From Fulvimarina endophytica (lineage in GTDB: Bacteria; Pseudomonadota; Alphaproteobacteria; Rhizobiales; Rhizobiaceae), in NCBI RefSeq assembly GCF_003403015.1, contig NZ_QURL01000001.1, positions 62,001 to 126,000 on the forward strand: a DNA stretch of 64,000 nucleotides, given 5' to 3'. A model generated the notes under the pieces. The model saw only the letters and a program-made list of their open reading frames with translations, did not search any database and was not told the origin of the DNA. Shown piece after piece: positions 41,215 through 50,100 of this stretch. A program made the translations under genes and the position numbers. Position 1 is the first letter of the stretch. The number at the start of each line of letters is the position of its first letter.

Positions 41215-41717
41215 GTGCGGTGACGTCCGCCAGCGCGTCGAACTTCAACGCGATGCTGAAGTTCGTCGGAGAACTGAACTACACTTGGACCAATACGGAG
41301 AGCCTTCTCGTCCACGTGATCGCGGGCCTTGCCGGGGTCGACAAGGAGACGGCGACGGTCATCTTCCTGACGCTTTCAAACTCGCGGTCGAGGATCGCCC
41401 TCGTCGAGCGTCTCGCAAAACTCGAGCGGACGAGTGCCGACAGGCGCAAGGCGATCCTTGAGGCGACCGGTCTTCTCACGCGCTGCCAGAAGCTTCGCAA
41501 TCATTACAACCACTGCCTCTATGCGTTCGACGAGCACCATCTGCCCACGAAGACGATCAATCTGCGGATCGTCGAAACGAAGGACTCGCTCCGTCTCGAC
41601 GGATCGAGAGACATCGATCACCGCACCTTCGCCGAGTTCGAGACCTCGCTCGCCGATATGCGGAAAGCCAATGAACGGCTCTGGAGCATCATCAAGGAGT
41701 ACGGCTTTCCGCTCTGA
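41211..41717 (+). CDS. Small helical protein with HEPN-like R-N-x3-H motif, co-translated with LuxR regulator
   Basis: Protein of 168 aa from GTG 41211, which overlaps the LuxR stop (GTGA); GTG 41220 is an alternative. I do not recognise a named family. It is predicted helical, with conserved-looking SNSRSRIALVERLAKLER and LRNHYNHCLYAFDE. R96-N97-x3-H101 fits the R-x4-6-H motif of HEPN proteins, many of which are RNases in toxin or defence systems, though others are inactive binders. No antitoxin-like partner other than the LuxR gene is present. Function unknown. Confidence 0.72.
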   Translation: MSAVTSASASNFNAMLKFVGELNYTWTNTESLLVHVIAGLAGVDKETATVIFLTLSNSRSRIALVERLAKLERTSADRRKAILEATGLLTRCQKLRNHYNHCLYAFDEHHLPTKTINLRIVETKDSLRLDGSRDIDHRTFAEFETSLADMRKANERLWSIIKEYGFPL

Positions 41718-41831
41718 CCCGGGTTCGGCAGGCGAGGGGACGGTGAGCGGTAGGGCGCCGCATCGATCCCCCGAGCGGAAGCGGCCAAGCGGCTCGGCAG
41801 CGGAGCCGAGGGGCGATCGAAAGTCTCTTCC

Positions 41832-43361
41832 TCAGACGACCGGACGGTTCTCCTCGACCTCGTTCAACGTCTCCTTGCGGCGCCGGAAGCGCTTCCAGGC
41901 GGGCGTCTGCGAGGCGAAGATGAAGACGACCGACAGGAGAAGGACGAGCGAAAGTGGGCTGGTGACGACGCCCATCAGGAAATCGGTCATGCTGCCGCGC
42001 TCGCTGATGATCGCGCGGCGCCAGTTGTCGTCGAGGAGGCGGGACAGGATGACGCCGAGGATGACCGGGCCGAGCGGAAAGCCGTAGAGCTTCATGAAAT
42101 AGCCGAACACGCCGAAGCCGAGCATCCAGTAGACGTCGGTGATCGAGTTGTTGATCGCATAGGCGCCGACGATGGACAGAAGCATGATGAGCGGGATCAT
42201 CACCCCGCGCGGCATTTCGACGATCTTCACGAAGAGCTTGATGCCGGTGAGGCCGAAGATCAGCATGAAGATATTGGACAGGACGAGCGATCCGACGATG
42301 AACCAGAACATGTCCGGCTGATCGACCATCAGCATGGGCCCCGGGTTCAGGCCGTGGATGAACAGGGCGCCGATGATGATGGCGGTCACGGCGTCGCCGG
42401 GAATCCCCAGCGTCAGCATCGGAATGAATGCGCCTCCGATCGCGGCGTTGTTCGCGGTTTCCGGCGCCACCAGTCCTTCGATGGCCCCGTCGCCGAAGGC
42501 GCGCTCCGGGTTCTTCGTGACGCGTTTGGCGTGATCGTAGGCCATCAGCGCCGCGATGTCGCCGCCGGTGCCGGGCAGGGCGCCGATGACCACGCCGATC
42601 GACGAGGTCTGGAGCGAGAGCGGCAGATGCTTGCGCAGGGTGGAGAAGGAGGGGACGATCCGGCTGAGCTTCTGGCGAACGGCCGGCGTATCCACGTGGT
42701 GAAGCTGTGCGAGCGCCTCCGATACGCCGAAGAGGCCGATCATCACGGCGACGAAATTGATGCCGCCCTGCATGGCCTGGAGATCGAAGGTGAAGCGCTC
42801 GGTGAAGGTCAGCGGATCCATGCCCACCGCACCGATGCCGACGCCGAGCGCCGCCGAGAAGATGCCCTTGACCAGCGATCCGCCGGACAGCGAGCCGACG
42901 AGGAGCAGGCCGAGGACGGCGAGCAGCATGTAGTCGCGCGGCTGGAAGGACAGGGCGAAATCGGCGACGAGGGGCGCTGCGACGGCGAGAACCAGAATGC
43001 CGACGAAGCCGCCGAGAAAGCTCATCACCGTCGTGACGCCGATCGCGGTGCCCGCTTCGCCGCGCTGGGCCATCGGATAGCCGTCCATCGCCGTCGCGAT
43101 CGCCGACGGGGCGCCGGGGATGTTGAGGAGGATCGCGCTGCGCGAGCCGCCGTAGACGCCGCCCATATAGATGCCGATCATCAGCGCGATGGCGGGATAG
43201 ACCGGCCAGGGGAAGGTGAAGGAGATGAGGATCGACACGGCCATGGTGACCGAAAGGCCGGGGATCGCGCCGATATAGACGCCGGCAAACGTGCCTGCGG
43301 CGACCAGAAGCAGCAGCGTCGGGTCTGTATAGGCGGTGAAGAAGGCTGCGAAATGGTCCAT
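41832..43361 (-). CDS. tctA: Tripartite tricarboxylate transporter large permease (TctA)
   Basis: Membrane protein of 509 aa with TctA hallmarks: GVYIGAIPGLSVTMAVSI, MIGIYMGGVYGGSRSAILLNIPG, and GALPGTGGDIAALMAYDHAKR. ATG 43361 is chosen because the frame upstream overlaps the TctB stop and begins with a non-standard codon. It imports the carboxylate delivered by TctC, driven by the ion gradient. It converges with the HEPN-like gene; a GC-rich part-palindrome near 41785-41810 may end both transcripts. Confidence 0.96.
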   Translation of the reverse strand: MDHFAAFFTAYTDPTLLLLVAAGTFAGVYIGAIPGLSVTMAVSILISFTFPWPVYPAIALMIGIYMGGVYGGSRSAILLNIPGAPSAIATAMDGYPMAQRGEAGTAIGVTTVMSFLGGFVGILVLAVAAPLVADFALSFQPRDYMLLAVLGLLLVGSLSGGSLVKGIFSAALGVGIGAVGMDPLTFTERFTFDLQAMQGGINFVAVMIGLFGVSEALAQLHHVDTPAVRQKLSRIVPSFSTLRKHLPLSLQTSSIGVVIGALPGTGGDIAALMAYDHAKRVTKNPERAFGDGAIEGLVAPETANNAAIGGAFIPMLTLGIPGDAVTAIIIGALFIHGLNPGPMLMVDQPDMFWFIVGSLVLSNIFMLIFGLTGIKLFVKIVEMPRGVMIPLIMLLSIVGAYAINNSITDVYWMLGFGVFGYFMKLYGFPLGPVILGVILSRLLDDNWRRAIISERGSMTDFLMGVVTSPLSLVLLLSVVFIFASQTPAWKRFRRRKETLNEVEENRPVV

Positions 43362-43368
43362 GGCAGGA

Positions 43369-43872
43369 TCACCCAAACAGGCCGCGAAGGACGGAGAGCA
43401 TCTCAGCTTCCGGCACGATGCCCGCCGGCATCAGGACGGTGAAGACGATGCGGAAGAGCGCGTAGATGAAGGCGAGGCTGCCGAGTCCGACGCCGATGGA
43501 GAACAGCCAACCCCGCCCGGCGAGAAGCTTGATCGAGACGATCAGGAACAGGGCCGATGTCGGCAGGAAGCCGAGCGGTCGCAGCAGGAAGGCATAAGCG
43601 ATCAGGAGGGCCACCATCAGGAGGACCTTGCCCGGCAGAATGTCGCGCCGGAGCGTCTCCTTGCGGTCCAGCGGCTTCTTCAGCGCCTTAACGGCGAGGA
43701 TCAGGGCCGTCACCGCCATCACCGCCGTCGTCGCCATGGGAACGGCACCGGGCGAACTCAGCGATTCGAAGCCGGCGATGCCATAGGCGTCCCAAAGAAG
43801 ATAGGCGCTGACGACGACGAGAAGGATGGCGAAGGCGGCTTCGCCCGGCCGCCTGGTATCGGGCTGATGCAT
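43369..43872 (-). CDS. tctB: Tripartite tricarboxylate transporter small permease (TctB)
   Basis: Four-helix membrane protein of 167 aa: about 12 hydrophilic residues, then AAFAILLVVVSAYLLWDAY, the conserved SSPGAVPM segment, and LRPLGFLPTSALFLIV. These match TctB. It lies between TctC and TctA, 7 bp before the latter. Confidence 0.93.
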   Translation of the reverse strand: MHQPDTRRPGEAAFAILLVVVSAYLLWDAYGIAGFESLSSPGAVPMATTAVMAVTALILAVKALKKPLDRKETLRRDILPGKVLLMVALLIAYAFLLRPLGFLPTSALFLIVSIKLLAGRGWLFSIGVGLGSLAFIYALFRIVFTVLMPAGIVPEAEMLSVLRGLFG

Positions 43873-43890
43873 TGGTCACCGATCATGAGC

Positions 43891-43922
43891 GCACACGCCC
43901 GAGCGAGAATCCGGGCGTGTGC
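43891..43922 (-). terminator. Intercistronic hairpin between tctC and tctB
   Basis: A perfect 11-bp stem (GCACACGCCCG with CGGGCGTGTGC) and a 10-nt loop lie 14 bp after the TctC stop. There is no T run. As with the other transporters of the window, it probably limits read-through or protects the binding-protein message. Confidence 0.55.
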
Positions 43923-43935
43923 ATCGATTGGAGGG

Positions 43936-44952
43936 TTACTGCGTGTCGGCGGGTTTCGGAATGCCGAATTCCTCGGGCGAGGTCTTCGCCATGCCGGCAT
44001 CCTGCAAGAGCCACGCGGTCGTGCTCTGCCAGGTCTTCATGAAGTCCTCGGCCTCCTGGCCGCTGATGTTCATGAGGGCATAGCCGCGATTGTCGAGGAG
44101 CGACTTGAACTCTTCGGTCTCGGCGGCCTGTGAATAGGCATCCCGCAGTTTCGAGATCGCGTCCTCGGGGGTGCCGTTCGGAACGAAGATGCCGAAGAAC
44201 GGACCCCAGGGGAGATACCGTCCGAAATCCTCGTTATAGGTCGTGATCGGCTTGACGTCGGGAAGCTGCGCGACCGGCTCTTCCGTCACGACCGCCAGAG
44301 GCTTCATGTTTCCGGCGCGGATCGATTCGATCGCGGCGCCGAGCACTGCGGGCATCACGTCGATGGCACCGGACTGGAGCGCCGTGAGCGCCGGGCCGTC
44401 GCCGTCATAGGGAACGAAGGTGACGGGCAGCCCGTCCTCGACATCCGCGATCATCGCGGAGACGACGGAGGGAAGGCCGCCGGGACCGGTCGATCCGAAG
44501 CGGATCTCGTCCGGGTTCTCCTTCACATAGGCGATCATCTCCTCATAGGTCTCGAACGGCGCGTCGGGCCGCGCGACGAGGATCGGGGTGCCGCGCGCCA
44601 GGATGCTGATCGGCGTGAAGTCGGAATAGTCGCGCTGGCCGAGGCCCATGACCTTGTAGATGAGCGGGTTTTCGGCTCCCATCAGCATGGTGTAGCCGTC
44701 CGCATCGCCCTGCGCGACCTGGTTCAGCGCGATCGCACCGACGCCGCCGGTCACGTTCTGAAGGACGATGGACTGGCCGAGGATCTCCTGCGCCTTCGGC
44801 GTGACGGCGCGCATGACCGTGTCGGTGGAACCGCCCGCGCCCCACTGGATGATCCCCTGGATCTCCTTCGTCGGGTAGTCCTGCGCGGAGGCAGGCATGC
44901 AGGCGGCGGCGAGAGACAGCGCGGCGAAGGCGGCGCCCAGGATCGTTTTCAT
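43936..44952 (-). CDS. tctC: Tripartite tricarboxylate transporter substrate-binding protein (TctC)
   Basis: Periplasmic binding protein of 338 aa: signal peptide (1-23, ending ASAQ), then DYPTKEIQGIIQWGAGGSTD, the TctC/Bug start in which the GGSTD loop binds the ligand carboxylate, and GPGGLPSVVSAMI in the middle. First gene of tctCBA, divergent from the AraC regulator. The ligand is likely a di- or tricarboxylate but cannot be named. Confidence 0.95.
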   Translation of the reverse strand: MKTILGAAFAALSLAAACMPASAQDYPTKEIQGIIQWGAGGSTDTVMRAVTPKAQEILGQSIVLQNVTGGVGAIALNQVAQGDADGYTMLMGAENPLIYKVMGLGQRDYSDFTPISILARGTPILVARPDAPFETYEEMIAYVKENPDEIRFGSTGPGGLPSVVSAMIADVEDGLPVTFVPYDGDGPALTALQSGAIDVMPAVLGAAIESIRAGNMKPLAVVTEEPVAQLPDVKPITTYNEDFGRYLPWGPFFGIFVPNGTPEDAISKLRDAYSQAAETEEFKSLLDNRGYALMNISGQEAEDFMKTWQSTTAWLLQDAGMAKTSPEEFGIPKPADTQ

Positions 44953-45160
44953 CTATGTCCTCCCAATATGGCATCGGCTTTCGGCGGCCCGGTGCCGGGA
45001 TGCGCCACCGGCCGCCGGAACGGCAAGTATCAAGTCCGGACGAGATTGAACATGATAATCCTGACGCCCGGGTCTTTCGCCATCTGGTGAGCTCGGCGCG
45101 CCCGTCGCGGCACGGGGGTTCGTCTCGCATCTGAATGTGCGTGACAATCCCCTGGAATTT

Positions 45161-45194
45161 ACAATCGGCTGACGCTAGGTCAGAGCCACAATCG
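45161..45194. promoter_or_regulatory. Repeated ACAATCG half-sites in the tct/AraC divergent promoter
   Basis: ACAATCG occurs at 45161-45167 and 45188-45194, with a related ACAATCC at about 45144, and CTGAC-n5-GTCAG lies between. AraC-type regulators bind direct repeats, so this is the candidate site for the adjacent regulator. The remainder of 44953-45226 shows no gene. Confidence 0.35.
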
Positions 45195-45226
45195 ACAGAA
45201 ACTCCGTGGAGAAGGGGTCGTCAGGC

Positions 45227-46129
45227 ATGGGGGATGGCGACCGCTACGCGTCGGCGTTCGAGGACTGCGCGGTGGTGGCGGTCCCTGCCGCGGACGAGCG
45301 ACCGCTCACCTATGACTCATGGCAGGTGGGTTCGCTCCGGTTCCTTTCGGGTTCTTCGGCCCCAGTGAGCGTCGACCGATCCGGCGACGAGGTCGCCCGG
45401 TTCGAGGTGTTCACGATCTCGCTCCTCGTCTCGGGAACGTCGAAGGTCACGGCGGAGGGGCGGACATGCCTCTTCGGGCCGGGTGATCTGATCCTCATCG
45501 ACGAGCGCTTCCCCTACGCAACCGAGGCGAGTGCGACGAGCTTCGTCACCATGCTGATCGATTGCGGGCGCGTGCTGATGCCCCATCAGCTGCCGGACGA
45601 GTTCTCCACCAATGCGCGCAAGACGGCCGGGTTGGGTGCGACGGCGCTCGCCGCCTTCGTCCGTACCATGATCTTCAACCGCCAGCCGACGAACATGATC
45701 GAGGCGGAGCAGATCAGCCGTGCCGCGGGGGAGCTCGTGCGCGGCGTCCGCCTGACGATGCGGCTGCCGACCGCATCCGACGATCGGCGGCACCCGGTTC
45801 ACGACAGCGTCAGAGAATTCGTGACGAACAATCTCACCTCGCAGACGCTCACGCCGGAGGCGATCGCCTCGGCCCTTCGCATTTCGCGCTCGACCCTTTA
45901 TCGCGCCTTCGCGGCGACGGGCGGTGTCGCCCAGCTGATCCAGGCCATGCGTATGGATGCCGCGCGCGATCTTCTTCTGATGCCGGGCGAGACGCGGAGC
46001 ATCGCGGAGATCGCCGATCATTTCCACTTCTCGGGCGCTGCGCATTTCAGCCGCGTGTTCAAGACGAGATACGGTGTCACGCCGCAGCGCCTGCGTGCGC
46101 GGGGCCGGATCGGCGACCCCGACGATTGA
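45227..46129 (+). CDS. AraC-family transcriptional regulator
   Basis: Regulator of 300 aa. The C-terminus has the two AraC helix-turn-helix motifs (about residues 200-290): LTPEAIASALRISRSTLYRA and SIAEIADHFHFSGAAHFSRV, then FKTRYGVTPQRLR. The N-terminal half is an AraC-binding-like cupin (GRTCLFGPGDLILIDERFPY). ATG 45227 is preferred over a GTG 21 bp upstream, but the ribosome binding site is weak for either. It diverges from tctCBA and probably regulates it. Confidence 0.92.
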   Translation: MGDGDRYASAFEDCAVVAVPAADERPLTYDSWQVGSLRFLSGSSAPVSVDRSGDEVARFEVFTISLLVSGTSKVTAEGRTCLFGPGDLILIDERFPYATEASATSFVTMLIDCGRVLMPHQLPDEFSTNARKTAGLGATALAAFVRTMIFNRQPTNMIEAEQISRAAGELVRGVRLTMRLPTASDDRRHPVHDSVREFVTNNLTSQTLTPEAIASALRISRSTLYRAFAATGGVAQLIQAMRMDAARDLLLMPGETRSIAEIADHFHFSGAAHFSRVFKTRYGVTPQRLRARGRIGDPDD

Positions 46130-46363
46130 GGGGACCTGCGGGACACACCGGGCGTGAAGTCGTCATCCGGGACCCGGTATCCGCCCAATGTTCTGAAAGT
46201 CTTGCTGATCTTTTGAGACGCCCAGTCAATCGCGTGACACGCACGGCTATCACGCCACACGCGCGGGACGTGCTTAAAGCGTAAGGATCGACACCTTTGC
46301 CCCGGCAAAGGCTGGCAGCTCTCATCCAGAAGTGGGGCGGCCGATGACAATGGGAAGGGCATC

Positions 46364-47092
46364 ATGATGATTTTCGATCGACGGGCCGGATGGCTCCTGG
46401 CAGCGACTGCGACCCTCTTCTCCTTCGGCGCGCATGCGCAGGCAGCGCCCGAGGCGCCTGCCTTGATCGAGGCGCTGACCGGATCGGAGGCGGCGACGCG
46501 GGGAGCGCCGGCGACAATCGAAGGCTTCCGCTCGGCGAAGTTCGGCATGGACGAGGCCGCGGTCCGCTCGGCGATCGAGAGCGATTTCGGGGTCGCCTCC
46601 GATGCCATCGTCGAGAGTGCCAACGGGGCCGAGCGTACGCGTATCCTCACCGTCGACGGCGTCGAAGTCCTCGACGGCGGTGGCCCGGCGGCCGTGTCCT
46701 ACGTCTTCGGCTATGAGTCGAACACGCTCGGTCAGGTCTCCGTTCTCTGGGCTGTCGGCGGCGAGGGCGGCGAAGGCGGCGAGCAGGTCGTGAATGCCGA
46801 CAAGCTGGTCGCCAATGCCGACGTCCTCCAGAACTACTTCCTCCAGAGTGGCTACGCGGCCGATTCGGTGGTGGTCAACGTACCGGTCCCGGAAGGTCTG
46901 GTCGTCTTCCGCGGGTCGGATGCCGAGGGGCATATGGCCGTGCTTCTCCTGCGCGGAACGCTGGCGGAAGGCGAGGCGGGCGCCGATGGCGCCGCCGCCC
47001 AGCCGGTGCTGACGCCGACCAATCTTCTTCTCGCCTATCTCGCCGATCCGCAGAAGCCGGACGTCTTCCGCGTCGAGCCGGGCCAGTTCTGA
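46364..47092 (+). CDS. Exported protein of unknown function preceding the giant adhesin
   Basis: Protein of 242 aa with a signal peptide (residues 1-26, ending GAHAQ). I do not recognise a family. Residues 50-80 (IEGFRSAKFGMDEAAVRSAI) resemble the short GF-R-x-x-KFGM-x-E-x-x-V motif seen in exported proteins that bind folded partners. The C-terminal half is beta-rich. It is 84 bp upstream of the adhesin on the same strand and may help its folding, export or anchoring; this rests on position only. In 46130-46363 I see only a small CCTTTGCC-n2-GGCAAAGG hairpin (46294-46311). Confidence 0.78.
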   Translation: MMIFDRRAGWLLAATATLFSFGAHAQAAPEAPALIEALTGSEAATRGAPATIEGFRSAKFGMDEAAVRSAIESDFGVASDAIVESANGAERTRILTVDGVEVLDGGGPAAVSYVFGYESNTLGQVSVLWAVGGEGGEGGEQVVNADKLVANADVLQNYFLQSGYAADSVVVNVPVPEGLVVFRGSDAEGHMAVLLLRGTLAEGEAGADGAAAQPVLTPTNLLLAYLADPQKPDVFRVEPGQF

Positions 47093-47097
47093 TCTTC

Positions 47098-47126
47098 CGA
47101 CGCCCGGCCGTGAAAGCCGGGCGTCG
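47098..47126 (+). terminator. Hairpin between the exported protein and the adhesin gene
   Basis: A perfect 11-bp stem (CGACGCCCGGC with GCCGGGCGTCG) closes a 7-nt loop 5 bp after the stop of the 242-aa gene. Without a T run it may only attenuate, so the adhesin could be co-transcribed at a lower level. Confidence 0.55.
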
Positions 47127-47176
47127 TCGCATGTGCCTTCCGTGAATGCCGATCCAATCTTGAAGGACCGAAGATC

Positions 47177-50100
47177 ATGAGCAACCGTCTGAAGACCGGC
47201 CGCCGCCTTCTGTTGTGCTGCTCGTCTCTGTTTCCGGTTCTCCTGACGGCTGCGCCAGCCTTCGCGCAGGCGGTCAATCTCGGCGGTGCGGGCAACCTCA
47301 TCGTGCCCGACGGGCGCACGCAGACGAGCGTCACGAACAGCGGCAACGTCACGGATGTGCGCACCGACACGGTGCGCGGCGATGTCGGCTTCAACTCCTT
47401 CTCGCGCTTCGAGGCCGGCGCCGGAAACACGGTGAACCTGCATCTCGCCCCCAACACGGGCACGCTGGTCAACGTCGTCCGCGACGCGCCGGTGGTCGTC
47501 GAGGGCACGGTCAACGCGTTGAAGAACGGCACGATCGGCGGCAACGTCGTCTTTTCCGATCCCTACGGCTTCGTTCTCGGCAAGGAAGGCACGATCAACA
47601 CGGGCGGACTGACCGTCAACACGCCGACGCGTGAATTCCTCGAAGGCGCCATCGGGCGCGACGGGCGGATCGACACCGGCATGACCGATCGCCTGATCTC
47701 CGGCGACGTGCCGATCTCGCCGGACGGTTCCGTGGTGATCCGGGGCCGCGTCAACGCGCAGACCCATGTCGACATCAATGCGGCCTCGATCGACATCGAT
47801 CCGGAAGCCAAGCTCCGCCGCCATCGCGAGAACTTCGAAGCGAGCGTCAACACCGAAGGCGGCGCATCGCAGGGCGCGGCACTGGTGGTGCGCGACGGGC
47901 GAATCCAGCTCGTCGCGACCGGAAACGTGCGGGTCGGCGGATCGCTGGCCGCGCGCGCGACCAGCCGGGAGAGCGCCGCAAAGGGCGCCGGCCGGGTCAC
48001 GATCCGGGCTGGCGGCAATGTCACGATCACGCCGACCGCGCGGATCGAGGCGTTGGCGGCGATCGCACGCGAGAAGGGCCCGGAGGCCGTGACGGCGATC
48101 GTGGGTATCGAGGCGGGCGAGGATCTGGACGTCGCCGGCGAGGTTCGCGCCATAGGCGAGGGCGGAGCGGGCGCGAGCGTCAATCTCGCCGCCGATCGCA
48201 TCGCCATCAAGGCCGGCGCGCTCATCGCCGCACAGATCGCAGCCGAGGCGCGTTCGGCCTCCGTGAACATGGCGGCGACGCGCGACATCGCCTTCGACGG
48301 GCGCGTCGAGGCGAAGGGTGCCGCAAGGACGAAGGGAGGCGAAGTCGCTCTTCGCGCCGGTAGCGACATCGTGCAGGGCGCCGCGTCGTCGATCGATGCG
48401 AGCGGCGAGGAAGGATCGGCCGGCGGCGACATCGCCGTGGTGGCGAGGCGCGATCTGACGGTGGCCGACGGTGCCGGCGTCTCCGCGCGCGGCAGCGGCG
48501 AGGCAGACGGCGGCTTCGTCGAACTGTCGGGGCACCGGGACGTCCTTCTCGGCGCAGTCGCGCTCGACCTCAGCGGTTCGGGAAGCGGCAAGGGCGGTCA
48601 TCTCTACATCGATCCCCTGAACCTCACCGTTTCGGCGGGCAGCAACTATCACGCCGGTCAGGGCGGTCTCTTCGAGACCGTGGACTCCGCTGAGATCGAC
48701 GTGATCGACAAGATCACGGTCGCCGGCGGCGGACGCGTCGACGCCGGGACGAAGAGCCTCGTCCTGACGGCGCGGCAGATCGAGATCGCACAGGGTGGCG
48801 AGGTGCGTGGCCGGGACGTGACGATCTCGACCCGCACGATCGATCCGACCGGCCAGGTGCTTCCGGCCGAGATCCTGATCGCCGGCACGCTCTCGGGCGG
48901 CGACATCACCCTCGATGCAATCGACCAGATCCGCATTGCCGGCACCGGCATCGTGCGCAGCGAGACGATCGCCGGAACGGGCGCCTCGATCGCTCTTTCC
49001 TCCCGTAAGGTCGTCGTCGACGCTGGTGCGAGCGTCTCTGCGACCGGCGACGTGACGATGACGGCGACACGCGCCGGTTCGCTTCTCGACCAGATCACCG
49101 ACAAGACGGCCTTCGTCGAGGTGTCCGGCGCCGTCTCGGGGCGCACCGTGACCGCCAGCGCCCTCGATCGCATCGCCGTCCGTTCCGGCGGATCGGTGAC
49201 GGGCCAGCGCGACGTCGCGATCCCCGGCCAGACGCCCGCGACGCGCTTTGCTATTTCCCTTGCCAGCGAGACGATCACGCTCGACGCCGGAAGCACGCTC
49301 GCCAGCAATTCGGGCACGGCAAACCTCTTCGCTGAGGCACTCGCGACCGGCGGCATCGGCGAGACCGAGGCCAAGGCCTCGATCTCCATCGGCGGCATCG
49401 TCACCGGTCGCGACCTCGTCGCGACGGCGACGACCCTCGTGATGGCCCAGAAGAACGGCGCCGGGGAGATCGACCTCGACGAACCGGAGACGCTCGTCGA
49501 GACCATCGCCTCCAACCGCAAGCTGACCCGCCTGATCGGAACGCAGACCGGCCTTCGGGCCGGCTATTACGGGGTTTTGTCGGAAGCGAGCGTGAAGGTG
49601 CTGGCTTCGGCCGACATCGACATGACCGGCGACGTCAAGCTCGCCGCGGAAGGAACCCAGTTCGTCTCCAACTTCGTGCGTCGTCCCAAGCGCCAGGCGC
49701 AGGACACGGCGACGGGCGTTCCGCTCGGCCTGTCCGTCTATGTCGGCAGCATCCGGTCGACGACCGAGGCGACCATCGAAGCTGGAGCCAGCGTCGATGC
49801 GGGCGGGCTTCTTTCGGTCGCGGCGCGCAACGATGCGACCATGAGCATGAAGACCACGCTCGTCGGCAAGAAGTCGACGATGGCCGATGCGGCCGTCGCG
49901 GTCGGGCTCACCGATATCGAGACGTCCGCGATCATCCATTCCGGAGCCAGGATCTCGGCCGGCCGGTTGTCGATCGCCGCCGAAAACCTGAACACCCTGT
50001 CCGTCGTCTCCAAGACCACGGCCGCAGGCGAGGCGACGGCCGGGCTGTCGCTCGCGATCCAGCTGTCGGACACCGCCGCCACCGCGCGTCTCGGGGCCGA

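Noticed and set aside
41785..41810. GC-rich part-palindrome in the convergent gap considered as a terminator feature
   Set aside because: The stem is short (CGGCTC/GAGCCG) with imperfect flanks and no T run, so it is mentioned only in the tctA entry.
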